From Sphingomonas panni (GTDB lineage Bacteria > Pseudomonadota > Alphaproteobacteria > Sphingomonadales > Sphingomonadaceae): a DNA stretch of 64,000 nucleotides. Of the stretch, positions 35,093 through 44,096 are shown piece by piece. Below the pieces are notes generated by a model that made no database searches, had not been told where the DNA came from, and worked only from the letters and a program-made list of their open reading frames with translations. The translations under genes were made by a program, and so were the position numbers. Each line of letters starts with the position of its first letter. Within the stretch, counting starts at the first letter, position 1. The DNA lies in assembly GCF_022664435.1 (NCBI RefSeq), contig NZ_JAKREU010000002.1:1-64000 (forward strand), read 5' to 3'.

Positions 35093-35137
35093 CCCTACCC
35101 TAACCCCATCCATCGTTAGAACAGGAGACCCACGCCC

Positions 35138-35503
35138 ATGATGGGACGTGATAATGACGCATGTCTTGCGGCCGTGCAGCTGCGCGCCCAGCAGATCGCT
35201 ACCTTGAACGACAAGCTACGCCGCAGCGCCATGGGCGGGCGGTTATACCTCACCTCCGGGGTATCGTCCTTCTCGCAGAACGACCTGGTGCAGATCCTGC
35301 GTGCCGTCCGCGACTTCGACCAGTTCGATGGCGACAACGACCCCTATGGCGAGCACGACTTTGGCGCGTTCGACTATGCCGGACAGAAGCTGTTCTGGAA
35401 GATCGACTATTACGACCGCGACCAGCGCTACGCCTCCCCCGACCCTACCGACCCCAAGGTTACTCTGCGGGTCCTGACCATCCTGCTGGCGTCGGAATGG
35501 TGA
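35138..35503 (+). CDS. DUF3768-family protein
   Basis: A 121-residue protein with the DUF3768 hallmarks: LNDKLRR near residue 25, FDQFDGDNDPYGEHDFGAF in the middle and FWKIDYYD followed by a C-terminal RVLTILLASEW. DUF3768 proteins are common on plasmids and islands of alphaproteobacteria and are of unknown function. Its stop overlaps the start of the next gene (TGATG), so the two are translationally coupled. Confidence 0.85.
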   Translation: MMGRDNDACLAAVQLRAQQIATLNDKLRRSAMGGRLYLTSGVSSFSQNDLVQILRAVRDFDQFDGDNDPYGEHDFGAFDYAGQKLFWKIDYYDRDQRYASPDPTDPKVTLRVLTILLASEW

Positions 35504-36051
35504 TGCGGATCGCGCAAGACCCATATCGTCAGGGCCAGCTGGACGGGCTTTGCGGACTGTACTCGGCGGTCAACGCGCTGGCGCTGCTTACCGCCCGTGG
35601 GAAACCGCTGAGCCTCAAACGCTGCCAACAGCTGTTCGCCTGCGGGCTGCGGTTCGTCGAAGCGTACGATGCGCTGGGGGAAGTCGTCCGTCACGGCATA
35701 AAGCCACAACTGTGGTTCGAAACCATCCGTGCAATGGCCGCTGATGTCGAACGGCGCCAATTGCTGACGCTCGATCTCCGCAGGCCATTCGTCCGTCATC
35801 CCGAAGTCGGCTGGACGCAACTGCGCCAGGCTATCGAGACGGCGGTTGATGGCGACGCTGTCGCGCTGGTTCAGCTACTGGGTGCATTGAACCACTACAG
35901 CGTCATCAGCTCCCATACGGCACGGCGCTTCGTCCTGCACGACAGCACCGGCTTGCGTTGGCTGGACAAGGCAACCTGCGGCACGTCGGCGATGTCCTGC
36001 CGCCACCGGATCGTCGCCGCGTCGATAGTCACGATGCGGGTGATGGCCTGA
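35503..36051 (+). CDS. Putative C39/papain-like cysteine peptidase
   Basis: A 182-residue protein without signal peptide. The N terminus has Q10/Q12 and C17 in GQLDGLCGLYSAVNAL, then H131 in ALNHYSVIS and D147 in LHDSTG. This Gln-Cys-His-Asp order is that of C39/transglutaminase-like cysteine peptidases, and the CGxYSxxN helix is typical of C39 domains. No transporter is fused. A start at 35503 (GGA 6 bases upstream) is preferred; an ATG at 35497 is also in frame. A role in processing a partner of the DUF3768 protein is speculation. Confidence 0.62.
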   Translation: MRIAQDPYRQGQLDGLCGLYSAVNALALLTARGKPLSLKRCQQLFACGLRFVEAYDALGEVVRHGIKPQLWFETIRAMAADVERRQLLTLDLRRPFVRHPEVGWTQLRQAIETAVDGDAVALVQLLGALNHYSVISSHTARRFVLHDSTGLRWLDKATCGTSAMSCRHRIVAASIVTMRVMA

Positions 36052-36353
36052 TGATCGCGGTATCAGCAACGGCTGGCGCTTGCTCTGGCATCGCCAGTTG
36101 CCTACCAGCTGTGTTGCGCTGCGTGAAAGCCGCAGCGTGGGGCGTGGAAACCTCAACGAACGGACTCGGTCGCGAAGCAATTCGAGGCCGGGTGGCATGC
36201 GCGCATGTCCAGTCGGCTTCGGTCGATAAAGGCGCATGCGCCTGTACGTTCGTCAGGTTTCCAACATCCGGCTTCGGCCGCGCCCCGAGAGGACATAGGG
36301 GTGCGCGACGGCTACGAAGTCACGCTGTGGTCGCCCCGCATCAGGGGCGGCAG

Positions 36354-37172
36354 ATGATCAAGACCATTGCTGTAGGCATCAGTGCAGTTGCCATGCTGAC
36401 CGCATTGCCGGCGCAGGCGCAATCGCTCCTCGACATCGCGGCAAACGTTGTCGGCAAACGGCTGGAATCCAAACGGATGAAGGCGACATGCGAACGCCTG
36501 GCTGACCCCGCCCTGTTTATCGCTAGCGTTGCCGGCGACGATGTTGGTCACGACGACGCCGTCACCCGCCCATCACGAGAACAGCTGTTGGCGCGTCAGA
36601 TCATGGCACCAGCTGAAGTGACGCTAACCTATGGCGGCTGGACCGAAGAGCGCGAAGGCGGACGTGGCATCTGCAACTTCCTGGTGAGTATGCGCCTGCC
36701 ACCCGCCATCGTCGCTAAGGCCAATGCTTCGCACGCCGAACAGGAAATGGGATTGGTGCTGGTCCAGCGCGGTCGTGACTGGACCGTCGACTCCATCGGT
36801 AACACCAACGGTTTCGGCATCGACATGCTGCGCGAGCAGGTCCGCCCGTATCTTTCCCGAGCAGTTACGGACCTACGAGAGCAGCAAGACGCGCGGGCAG
36901 CAGCGCAAGCGCAGATTGCAGCCGCACAGGCCGCTGCCACCCGTGCCGAATGGATTCGTACCCACCCAGCCGAATATGCGGAACAGCAACGACGCGCCCG
37001 TGTCCACGCGGGACAGTTGCTGAACTTGCTGGAACGTAGCGAACAGGTTCGACAGCGCGGCCAACGGACCTGCGCCGCCAATGGCGGGGTTTGGGTCGTG
37101 CCACGCGGCCGGGACGGGAATGTGCAGATGGGGCCACCCTACTGCCAGTACGCCAACGGCCACCGCTACTAG
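36354..37172 (+). CDS. Exported protein of unknown function
   Basis: A 272-residue protein with a clear signal peptide (MIKTIAVGISAVAMLTALPAQA, cleavage near residue 22). A central domain of about 130 residues contains LTYGGWTEEREGGRGICNFLV, followed by a long Ala/Gln/Arg helix (residues about 175-240) and a Cys-containing tail (RTCAANGGVW, PPYCQY). The start at 36354 follows AGGGGCGG. The 300 bases before it hold no convincing gene. Same strand as the recombinase, DUF3768 and peptidase-like genes. Family not recognised. Confidence 0.7.
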   Translation: MIKTIAVGISAVAMLTALPAQAQSLLDIAANVVGKRLESKRMKATCERLADPALFIASVAGDDVGHDDAVTRPSREQLLARQIMAPAEVTLTYGGWTEEREGGRGICNFLVSMRLPPAIVAKANASHAEQEMGLVLVQRGRDWTVDSIGNTNGFGIDMLREQVRPYLSRAVTDLREQQDARAAAQAQIAAAQAAATRAEWIRTHPAEYAEQQRRARVHAGQLLNLLERSEQVRQRGQRTCAANGGVWVVPRGRDGNVQMGPPYCQYANGHRY

Positions 37173-37236
37173 CTGGCACGGACGCGGCAGCGACGCCCCC
37201 TGCCCCTACCCCCAATTCAGCACGGAGCTATTCAAC

Positions 37237-38085
37237 ATGCACGTCTTGCCCCCCGAAGAACCGCGCCGTTCGTCGAACGGCAACAACGGCACCGATGCCG
37301 ACCGCAGCAACGGGCAAACCAGCCATTACCACTATCATGCGGCTGGCGACGCCGATGAGCGTATTCGTCGCGAGGTTCAGCGCGACTTCGAATTGGACCG
37401 ATTGCTCCGAAGGGAAAGCCATCAGCGAGCGGTCATACGCGTCGGCGGCATCTGCTTGTTGTTCGCTGGTGTGTTTGCGGTCGCCGACTGGGATAAAAGT
37501 CGACGGGCTTCGCCGAGCGGTGATACCGCTGTACAGGTCACTAGCGAATTTCGTGATGGACGGTGGGTCGCGACCGCCAAGCGCGTGCCTGCTACCGACC
37601 CAACCGCTACTGCATCGTCCCCTGTTCGGCCACTGTCCAGCTATGCTGGTTATGCACCGAATGAAGAAGTCGAACCGGAAAGCTACACCGAAAGCTTGGG
37701 CGAAAACGACCAACCGGACTTTCTCAAACAATATCGCACTGAACAGGCGCAGATCGCCGCGGAACGCGGCACGGCTGCGTCGCGGCGCTGTGAAGGCAGT
37801 TTCGCTGCGGTGGAAGGCTTGGTCATTCAGGTCGACGGGCGCACTGCTACACTTTGGATTGCAAAAACCGTCCGGGAAGGCGACGCTTCCGGTCAGACGA
37901 ACATTGGCATCCCCACCTCAACCGGCTTGCGTCTCAATAAGCCGAACGGAGAAGCCGGCATCCGCCTCACCTGTGAAACCGACCACATGCTGATGACTAT
38001 GACCGACGGCACCAGCATATTGCTGCCGCGAGTGAGCCGCGAGGACGCGGCGGCCACCATGCTAAGCTGGGCGATAAGCCGCTGA
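37237..38085 (+). CDS. Single-pass membrane protein of unknown function
   Basis: A 282-residue protein. Residues 1-65 are polar, with a His/Tyr-rich patch (SHYHYHAAGDADERIRRE). One membrane helix at about residues 68-85 (IRVGGICLLFAGVFAVADW) is followed by a periplasmic part of about 195 residues. GGAG lies 8 bases before the ATG at 37237. It is 64 bases after the exported protein gene. The pair at the end of the recombinase module may form an envelope complex, which is inference. No family recognised. Confidence 0.65.
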   Translation: MHVLPPEEPRRSSNGNNGTDADRSNGQTSHYHYHAAGDADERIRREVQRDFELDRLLRRESHQRAVIRVGGICLLFAGVFAVADWDKSRRASPSGDTAVQVTSEFRDGRWVATAKRVPATDPTATASSPVRPLSSYAGYAPNEEVEPESYTESLGENDQPDFLKQYRTEQAQIAAERGTAASRRCEGSFAAVEGLVIQVDGRTATLWIAKTVREGDASGQTNIGIPTSTGLRLNKPNGEAGIRLTCETDHMLMTMTDGTSILLPRVSREDAAATMLSWAISR

Positions 38086-38103
38086 AATCAAAATAATATA
38101 CCT

Positions 38104-38127
38104 GTGACGAAACTACACTTTTGTCAC
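38104..38127. terminator. 9-bp hairpin after the accessory module
   Basis: GTGACGAAA, 6-base loop, TTTTGTCAC, all paired with one G-T pair. It starts 18 bases after the stop of the membrane protein gene and is followed by no long T-run on the plus strand. Probably the transcriptional end of the module. Confidence 0.5.
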
Positions 38128-38262
38128 GAGAGTATCCGATAACGATCGAAATGGGTGGATATTAGGGTCTGGCCGCGTTCGGGCGGCGAGCCTTAGGGAC
38201 AGGACTCGTTGATCACAGCCAGAAGATGACGGTGGCAGCGAGGGCGACGGCAGAAAAGAAGG

Positions 38263-38472
38263 CGGTGGGCCCCAACGCTTCCACCGATTGTACAGCGCCT
38301 TGTGCGGGACATAAGCGCTCGGCGCATCACGCCAGCGCAGCCCGCTCTTATTTACGAACACGAAGCCACTCAGCACCCGCCGGTCTTTCACCCTCGGCTT
38401 GCCGTGGCTTTTGGGAAAGAACGGCTGCAGGCGCTCCATCTGCTCGTCCGTCAGCTAAAGCAGGTCGCTCAT
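38263..38472 (-). pseudogene. IS5-family OrfA remnant with internal stop
   Basis: Reads MSDLL, a TAG stop, then LTDEQMERLQPFFPKSHGKP and KSGLRWRDAPSAYVPHKALY before similarity ends after WKRWG. The stop replaces an expected Trp codon (TGG to TAG). The element has lost the catalytic core. TAGGGT sequences at about 38163 and (complement) 38535 may be its decayed ends. Confidence 0.75.
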
Positions 38473-38749
38473 CCCGGTCTCCTTGCGGAGGCTGAATCAG
38501 ATCGCGACGCTCACATCAATGGGTCCTAACCCTAGAAGCCGTTCGTCGCACACTTCTCCGCCCCGACACTGTCCGGTCGCACACACTGCTGGGCAGTGCC
38601 GTCTCTGCGTGTATCTTTAAAGACTTCACGAGAACTGTTGCCTACGGGCACAGGGAAAGGCCGCTGTATTCGTCCGGCCCCAGTGTGCGTTCGCAAGCTA
38701 TACCGCTTTGCTTATCCCACCTAGCATTCCTTTTTGGAAAACTGACCGT

Positions 38750-39208
38750 TTACGACCGCTGCGCTCGTGCGAACCGGTCGTCAGGCGACAGTTCAGCGAA
38801 CCGCTTGTCAAAGTCGGCTGCAATATCCGCCAGCGTTACGTCGGCAAGGCGTTGCAGCAACAACGCCTCCGCCTCACACAACGCGCTCTCCAGTGAGCCG
38901 TTAACAGCCTGCTCCACCAGACATGCGGGATCGGGATCCGCCGGTCCGAGCGCGAAAATCCGGTTTTCCCCAAGCGCCCGGTGCACGTCGAGCATGGTGA
39001 TGTCGTCGAGCTTGCCTGTCAGCGACCAGCCTCCGCCATGTCCTTTTACTGATCGCACGTAACCGGCGTCGCGAAGTCCTGCCATGGTCCGGCGGATCAC
39101 CACCGAGTTGGTGCCCAGCATGGTCGCCGCGGCATCCGACGTCATCGGCCCATCCATGCGATCCATGTGGATCAGCAGGTGCAGCATTCTTGAAAGGCGC
39201 GCGTCCAA
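38750..39208 (-). CDS. Rrf2-family transcriptional regulator
   Basis: A 152-residue Rrf2 regulator with an N-terminal winged helix (RLSRMLHLLIHMD, NSVVIRRTMAGLRDAGYV, KGHGGGWSL) and a dimerisation helix near the end. Only one Cys is present (DPACLVEQ), so an Fe-S cluster as in IscR/NsrR is unlikely. It may sense redox or electrophiles through that Cys. Divergent from the flavoprotein gene with 93 bases between starts, so it probably controls it. A pattern of Rrf2 next to thioredoxin-reductase-like oxidoreductases is common in proteobacteria. Confidence 0.92.
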   Translation of the reverse strand: MDARLSRMLHLLIHMDRMDGPMTSDAAATMLGTNSVVIRRTMAGLRDAGYVRSVKGHGGGWSLTGKLDDITMLDVHRALGENRIFALGPADPDPACLVEQAVNGSLESALCEAEALLLQRLADVTLADIAADFDKRFAELSPDDRFARAQRS

Positions 39209-39270
39209 ACTGTTGATCTCCGAAGGCGTGCCAGCGGCCTATCACGTCACATTCTATGTTGCAAAAGATG

Positions 39271-39291
39271 ACGTTGCGCTTCATGTAACGT
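39271..39291. promoter_or_regulatory. Possible operator in the Rrf2/flavoprotein intergenic region
   Basis: ACGTT, 11 bases, AACGT just before the flavoprotein start. A short, weak inverted repeat in the only place where the divergent promoters can be. Candidate only. Confidence 0.25.
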
Positions 39292-39301
39292 AGGAAGTTA
39301 T

Positions 39302-40222
39302 ATGAAAGGTGCCGGCGTGTACGATGTGATCGTGGTGGGGGGAAGTTTCGCGGGGATTTCCGCGGCGCTACAGCTTGCGCGGGCGCGGCAGGAGGTGCTC
39401 GTGATTGATGCCGGGATGCCGCGTAACCGCTTTGCCGATGAGGCGCATGGCTTTCTGGGGCAGGATGGACGCGCACCTGCCGCGATCATGCGCGACGCCA
39501 TCGGTCAGTTGCGGCGCTACCCGAGCGACGAGGTGATATCCGGCCATGCCCTTGCGGCACGCGCGGTTGATGACGGCTTCGCAATCGAACTGTCGGGCGG
39601 CAGCGAGCACCACGCTCGACGCCTGATCCTGGCGACGGGCGTATCGGACGAGTTGCCGCCGATCCCCGGGATGCGCGACCGCTGGGGAGAAACCGTGCTC
39701 CACTGTCCGTACTGTCACGGATACGAGGTGCGTGACCTGCCGCTAGGCGTGATCGCGGCACATCCGATGTCGGCGCATCAGGCCATCCTCGTGCCCGATT
39801 GGGGACCGACCACCTATTTCACGCAGGGGCAATTCGAACCGGAGGCGACAGAGTCCGACGCCTTCGCCGCGCGCGGCATCACCGTCGAACGTACCCCGGT
39901 GGTGGAACTGCTCGGCGACGCACCCGCGCTCGACGGCGTGCGCCTTGCGGATGGGCGCTTCGTCGCGGTGGCAGCCGTGTTTACCGCGCCGCGAACCAGA
40001 CCCGCCACGCCCCTCGCCGCCATGCTCGGGTGTGCCCATGAGGACGGGCCGAGCGGGCCCTACGTCAAGGTCGATCAATGGGGCGCCACATCGATCGTCG
40101 GCGTGTGGGCGGCGGGCGATGCAGCCATGCCGATGCATAATGCCACGCTCGCCTCCGCAGCGGGCGCGCTGGCCGGCTTCGGGGCCCACCAGGCTTCCGT
40201 TCGTGCGAGGGCCGCGGGCTAG
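39302..40222 (+). CDS. Thioredoxin-reductase-like NAD(P)/FAD oxidoreductase
   Basis: A 306-residue flavoprotein. The FAD motif GGSFAGISAALQLARA is at residues 13-28, the redox pair C135-P-Y-C138 in HCPYCHGYE, and the C-terminal FAD segment VWAAGDAAMP. The second nucleotide site after CPYC is GVIAAHPMSAHQA rather than GxGxxA, so NADPH binding differs from classical TrxR. AGGAAG precedes the ATG. It probably reduces a small thiol or acts on an unknown disulfide substrate under control of the divergent Rrf2 regulator. Confidence 0.9.
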   Translation: MKGAGVYDVIVVGGSFAGISAALQLARARQEVLVIDAGMPRNRFADEAHGFLGQDGRAPAAIMRDAIGQLRRYPSDEVISGHALAARAVDDGFAIELSGGSEHHARRLILATGVSDELPPIPGMRDRWGETVLHCPYCHGYEVRDLPLGVIAAHPMSAHQAILVPDWGPTTYFTQGQFEPEATESDAFAARGITVERTPVVELLGDAPALDGVRLADGRFVAVAAVFTAPRTRPATPLAAMLGCAHEDGPSGPYVKVDQWGATSIVGVWAAGDAAMPMHNATLASAAGALAGFGAHQASVRARAAG

Positions 40223-40252
40223 CACATGCTTCCGCCGACCCCGAACCTGCGC

Positions 40253-41515
40253 TTAGCCTCCTACACCATCGGCGAAGCGCGGCGCGCGGGCGAAGTCGGC
40301 TTTCCCGAACGGCCGGTCGTGGAAGACATAGCCGTAATAGAAGGATCGCAGCCGGGCGTGAAAGGCGCGGATGCGATCCTGATAGGCCAGTTGCGCGGTC
40401 AGGTCGGTATGCGCCAGCCGGGTCAGCAGCGCCTGCACCCCGACCGAGGGAAGCAACCATCCGAACGCACGCCCCGCCCGGTCGCGCCGCTCCAGCGCCG
40501 TGCGATAGGCACGCGAGCGGGCCGCCACGGCCTCGTCGCCATTCTGGTGGAAGGCCAGATACCATTTATAGTGAAACGCCGTCCCCAGCGGCGGCGAATC
40601 CGACCATTCCGGATGCGCGGCATAGAAGCGCCGCATCGTATCCTCGCGCGGCATGTCCCAGGCGTGGTTGACGGTTTCACGCTGCGCCAGCGCGATCTCG
40701 GCGCCCTGCCCGACCGGGATCAGCCGGTCGATGACGACATTGCCCAGCGTCGGCACGATCAGCACCAGCACCAGCCACGCAGCGGCAAGCGTCGCGGCAT
40801 TGGCGACCGACGACCAGCGCAGCCGCCCGACCAGAGCGGCCAGCGCGATCCAGAACAGCAGATAGGCGAGGATCACACCCAGCACGAGCAGCACGACACC
40901 GGCCGCCACCCCCATGATCAGCGCCGCGCCCGCGAAAGGCAGGCCCAGCGCGGCCCAAAGAAGCGCCAGGCGCAGTCCGGTGCGTCGCCGCCACAATGCC
41001 GTGCCGCCCAACGGCAACGCCTCGAGCGTACGCTGCCGCCCAGCCTCCCGTTCGCCCGATCGCAGGTCGTGGAACAGCGCGATCACGAACAGCGGCGCGA
41101 GGAACACCAGCACGAAGGCAAAATCGAAGCGGCCGGGCAGAGCAAGTTCGGGGTTGAAAGTGTCGCCGTCATAGATTTGCGCTTCCAGCCCCAGCGCGCG
41201 GACGCGCAGCATATAGGGCGCAACGTCGCGCATCCCCAGCGCGGCAAAGGCGAGCGGCGCGGGCGCGTCCCAGGTCGGGTGGAAGCTGTAATAGGCCGCG
41301 CTGCCGGCATCCTTCGACCGATCGACATAGTCGGCGACCGCACCGATATCCTCGGCTTGCGCGGTCGGGATCGCGGCGATGGCGGCGCGCTGGCGTGAAA
41401 TTTCCGCCATGCCGGTGCACAGGGCCGCGATGGTCAGCAGCGCGAGCAGCAACAGTGCGAAAACACTTAGCCGCTGGCGCAGCAACAGGCGCAGTTCATA
41501 CCGCCACAAGGTCAT
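40253..41515 (-). CDS. ABC transporter permease, DUF3526 type (second permease)
   Basis: A 420-residue membrane protein. A first helix (FALLLLALLTIAALCTG) is followed by an extracytoplasmic domain of about 110 residues, then five helices and a second large soluble loop (HAWDMPREDTMRRFYAAHPEW), as in DUF3526 ABC-2 permeases. The start at 41515 overlaps the stop of the other permease gene by 4 bases. Last gene of a three-gene exporter operon and convergent with the flavoprotein gene. Confidence 0.88.
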   Translation of the reverse strand: MTLWRYELRLLLRQRLSVFALLLLALLTIAALCTGMAEISRQRAAIAAIPTAQAEDIGAVADYVDRSKDAGSAAYYSFHPTWDAPAPLAFAALGMRDVAPYMLRVRALGLEAQIYDGDTFNPELALPGRFDFAFVLVFLAPLFVIALFHDLRSGEREAGRQRTLEALPLGGTALWRRRTGLRLALLWAALGLPFAGAALIMGVAAGVVLLVLGVILAYLLFWIALAALVGRLRWSSVANAATLAAAWLVLVLIVPTLGNVVIDRLIPVGQGAEIALAQRETVNHAWDMPREDTMRRFYAAHPEWSDSPPLGTAFHYKWYLAFHQNGDEAVAARSRAYRTALERRDRAGRAFGWLLPSVGVQALLTRLAHTDLTAQLAYQDRIRAFHARLRSFYYGYVFHDRPFGKADFARAPRFADGVGG

Positions 41516-42951
41516 CGGCGTACTCCCAATCGGCGGGTCGCTAGCGCGAGCAGCGCCAAGGCAGCGACCAGCCAAAGACCCAGGATGGTCAGGCCGGGCA
41601 CGGCGGCCCGCGCCAGCGCCGCGCCTGTGGGCACAGCGAAGTGAAAATCGGGGATCGCCTGCCAGTTTTCCGCGCCGATTCGCTTGCGCCGGTCCGCGCC
41701 GGCATCGGTCGCGGTGTCGTTGGCATAGCTGACGGCGTCCGCCTCCAGGCGATTGAGCCGCTGGACCAGCGTATAGCGATAGGCCTCGGCCTGTTCCAGG
41801 AAGCGGCGATGCGCGGCGAAGTCCGTGCCCGCCGCCGCCATCGACAGGCCGCGCAGCGCGATGGCGGGGCTGAGCAGCCCGGCTGTGTTCACCATTTCGT
41901 TCTGCCGCGCCTGCGCGATGAAGCTCTGTGCGGCGTAACGGTCGAACAACTGCGACGTCAGCCGCTCGCCCTCCACCGCCAGCGCGCCCTTGTAATTGAA
42001 CGGCAGGTCCTCGACCCGCGTGACGCGATAACGATCGAGCAGCGCCTGCTTGAATTGCGCGAAATGGGGATCGTTTGGATTGTGGCTATCACCCATCCGC
42101 CGCAGATCACGGCCGATCGCGACATCGGTCTGGAGACGGTTGCGCAACGGCACCGTGCCGCCGGCGAGGTCGGGTATCGCGCGTGGCAATAGCACGGTCG
42201 TGACGGCCCACAAGGCGACCAGCACCAGCAACGCGTCGCGGCTGCGCCGTACCACCGCCGAAACGAGCAGGATCAATACGCTCCACAGGCCAAGATAGAG
42301 AAGATAGCCGAGCGCGATGGCGAGCATGGGCAGCATCAGCGCACCCGGCTGTGCGGCAATGAGCACCAGGCCGAGCATGGCAGGGGCTGCGGCGGCAAGT
42401 GCCACCATCCCCAGCGCGAGAAGCTTGCCCGCCACTACCTGTCGCCGGGTCGCGCCTTGCAGCATAAGTAGGCGTAGCGTGCCGCGTTCCGTCTCCCGCG
42501 CCAGGCTGCCGAAGCCAAGGAAGATCAGTAGCAACGGCGCCACGATCTGGAGCACGAAGGCCGGCGTCAGCTGGCCGAAGCGGATCAACAGTGAGCTTTG
42601 CCGGACATCGCCGAAATTGGCGGTGTTCTGTCGATGCCCCTCCAGGAACATGCTGTTGCCGGTGAAGGCGTCGACACCGGGATCGAAGGCGGCGAGCGGG
42701 CTGAGCGGGCGGAAGATGAAGTGGCCGTAATGCACCATCCGGTGCGGATGCCGGTCGGGCTGCGCGTCGAAGGCGTGTTCGGCCTCATGCTGGTGCCGGT
42801 CGCGCAAAGCGGCGATGCCGCGCTGGTGCGACCAGCTGCTCGCCACCGCCACCAGCGTCAGCAGCACGATCAGCGCGAAGGCGATCAACGCGACGCGATT
42901 GCGCAACATCAACCGCAATTCGTCGCGCGCGATCAGACGGACAATCCTCAT
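41512..42951 (-). CDS. ABC transporter permease, DUF3526 type (first permease)
   Basis: A 479-residue membrane protein with the same plan as its downstream neighbour: an N-terminal helix (VALIAFALIVLLTLVAVAS), a large extracytoplasmic loop, the ABC-2 segment ETERGTLRLLMLQGATRRQVV coupling helix, five helices and a second loop (RMGDSHNPNDPHFAQFK). The ATG at 42951 overlaps the ATPase stop by 4 bases (ATGA). The two related permeases probably form a heterodimer around one ATPase. Confidence 0.9.
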   Translation of the reverse strand: MRIVRLIARDELRLMLRNRVALIAFALIVLLTLVAVASSWSHQRGIAALRDRHQHEAEHAFDAQPDRHPHRMVHYGHFIFRPLSPLAAFDPGVDAFTGNSMFLEGHRQNTANFGDVRQSSLLIRFGQLTPAFVLQIVAPLLLIFLGFGSLARETERGTLRLLMLQGATRRQVVAGKLLALGMVALAAAAPAMLGLVLIAAQPGALMLPMLAIALGYLLYLGLWSVLILLVSAVVRRSRDALLVLVALWAVTTVLLPRAIPDLAGGTVPLRNRLQTDVAIGRDLRRMGDSHNPNDPHFAQFKQALLDRYRVTRVEDLPFNYKGALAVEGERLTSQLFDRYAAQSFIAQARQNEMVNTAGLLSPAIALRGLSMAAAGTDFAAHRRFLEQAEAYRYTLVQRLNRLEADAVSYANDTATDAGADRRKRIGAENWQAIPDFHFAVPTGAALARAAVPGLTILGLWLVAALALLALATRRLGVRR

Positions 42952-43688
42952 GCGGCCACCGCCGCGTGGCCGACCTGGAAGCGGGCATGCAGCGCGCGCA
43001 CATCGAACCGCTCTGGCCCGCTGGCCTGCACCTGATGCGTCACGCGGCCAGCCTCCAGAAACGCGATCTGATCGGCGACATCGGCGGCGCTGAGCAGGTC
43101 GTGCGTCACCATCAGCACCGCGGTACCGCGTTCGCGAACCGCGAGCAGCAGCGCGTTGAAATCTGCCGTCGCGCGCGGATCGAGGCCGGAGGTCGGCTCG
43201 TCGAGTAGCAGCACGGGCACCGCGCGCAGCAGCGCAACGGCGATCGCCACCTTCTGCCGCATCCCCTTGGAAAAGCCAGCAAGCCTCTGGTCCCAGGCCC
43301 GCTCCTGCAACCCGGCCGCGCGCAGGGCGTCGACGATCGCATCCCGCCCCTGCCGCTCGTCGCTGAGCGCCAACAGGTAGTCGGCATTCTCCACTGCTGA
43401 GAGATGCTCGTAGAGCGCTACATTCTCGGGCAAATAGGCGATGTGGCGGCGTGCCGTGTCGGGGGCCGCGCCCGGATCGACACCGCACACGGCGACCCGT
43501 CCTGATTGCGCGCGCGTGAAACCGAGCAACGTCGACAGGGTCGTCGATTTGCCCGCGCCATTGCCGCCTAGAAGAGCAGTAATGCTGCCTGCATCGACCG
43601 TAAGGCACAGGCCATCGAGGACGCGTTGGTCCTCATAAGCGACGATCAGATCATTTATCAGGATCGGCGAGGATGAGGGGGGCGACAT
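42948..43688 (-). CDS. ABC transporter ATP-binding protein
   Basis: A 246-residue ATPase. Walker A GGNGAGKSTTL, the signature FSKGMRQK, Walker B VLLLDEPTSGLDP and the switch His (VTHDLLS) are all present. The start at 43688 has GAGGT 5 bases upstream and removes a non-conserved leader of the longer frame. First gene of the exporter operon. Its promoter region shares a motif with that of the divergent TonB receptor gene. Confidence 0.94.
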   Translation of the reverse strand: MSPPSSSPILINDLIVAYEDQRVLDGLCLTVDAGSITALLGGNGAGKSTTLSTLLGFTRAQSGRVAVCGVDPGAAPDTARRHIAYLPENVALYEHLSAVENADYLLALSDERQGRDAIVDALRAAGLQERAWDQRLAGFSKGMRQKVAIAVALLRAVPVLLLDEPTSGLDPRATADFNALLLAVRERGTAVLMVTHDLLSAADVADQIAFLEAGRVTHQVQASGPERFDVRALHARFQVGHAAVAA

Positions 43689-43738
43689 GGATACCTCGAT
43701 AATCAGATGTCGCGCACCTCTGCGCCATATGACAGAAA

Positions 43739-43761
43739 GATACAACATATCATTACATGTG
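43739..43761. promoter_or_regulatory. Motif upstream of the ABC exporter (shared with TonB receptor gene)
   Basis: Starts GATACAACATA, then CATTACATGTG. It is about 50 bases upstream of the exporter ATPase start. Nearly the same sequence with three bases fewer in the middle lies at 44061-44080. Possible shared operator. Confidence 0.4.
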
Positions 43762-44060
43762 CGTCCGTTTTACGCCTTTGGGCTAGCGGCCGCGCCCGAG
43801 ACACCAACTCGTCGAGCAGACTATAGGCTGCCAATACTCTGCGGGTCATCGCAACATGATAGGCAACGTTGAAATTCACGATGCACGATCAACATTATAG
43901 CGGTTCGGCATTCAATCTCTCATTCTGGTCTCTGTCTCAACGGGAGCAACAAGGGCGGTGCCTGCGATGGTGCCGTCGGCCCGCCCCATGCATATTCTTC
44001 GGCCGTCCCATGCCGTGCCTCACGCTTGACCCTTCACGAACTAACCGCCACTAGCGACAC

Positions 44061-44080
44061 GATACAACATAACATATGTG
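44061..44080. promoter_or_regulatory. Motif upstream of the TonB receptor gene
   Basis: GATACAACATAACATATGTG, immediately before the receptor start region. Matches 43739-43761 in GATACAACATA and in the CAT-ATGTG end. The 300 bases between the two motifs contain no convincing gene. Confidence 0.4.
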
Positions 44081-44096
44081 TTCTTTGGGGTTTATA

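Noticed and set aside
35958..36353. N-terminal extension of the exported protein gene frame
   Set aside because: The signal peptide and ribosome site start at 36354; the upstream codons overlap the peptidase-like gene and are not protein-like.
40226..41398. 390-codon plus-strand frame opposite the DUF3526 permease
   Set aside because: Arg/Gln-rich shadow; the membrane protein on the minus strand explains the sequence.
43869..44054. 61-codon ORF between the exporter and the TonB receptor
   Set aside because: Cys/Arg/Pro-rich without ribosome site; lies in the regulatory gap with the shared motifs.
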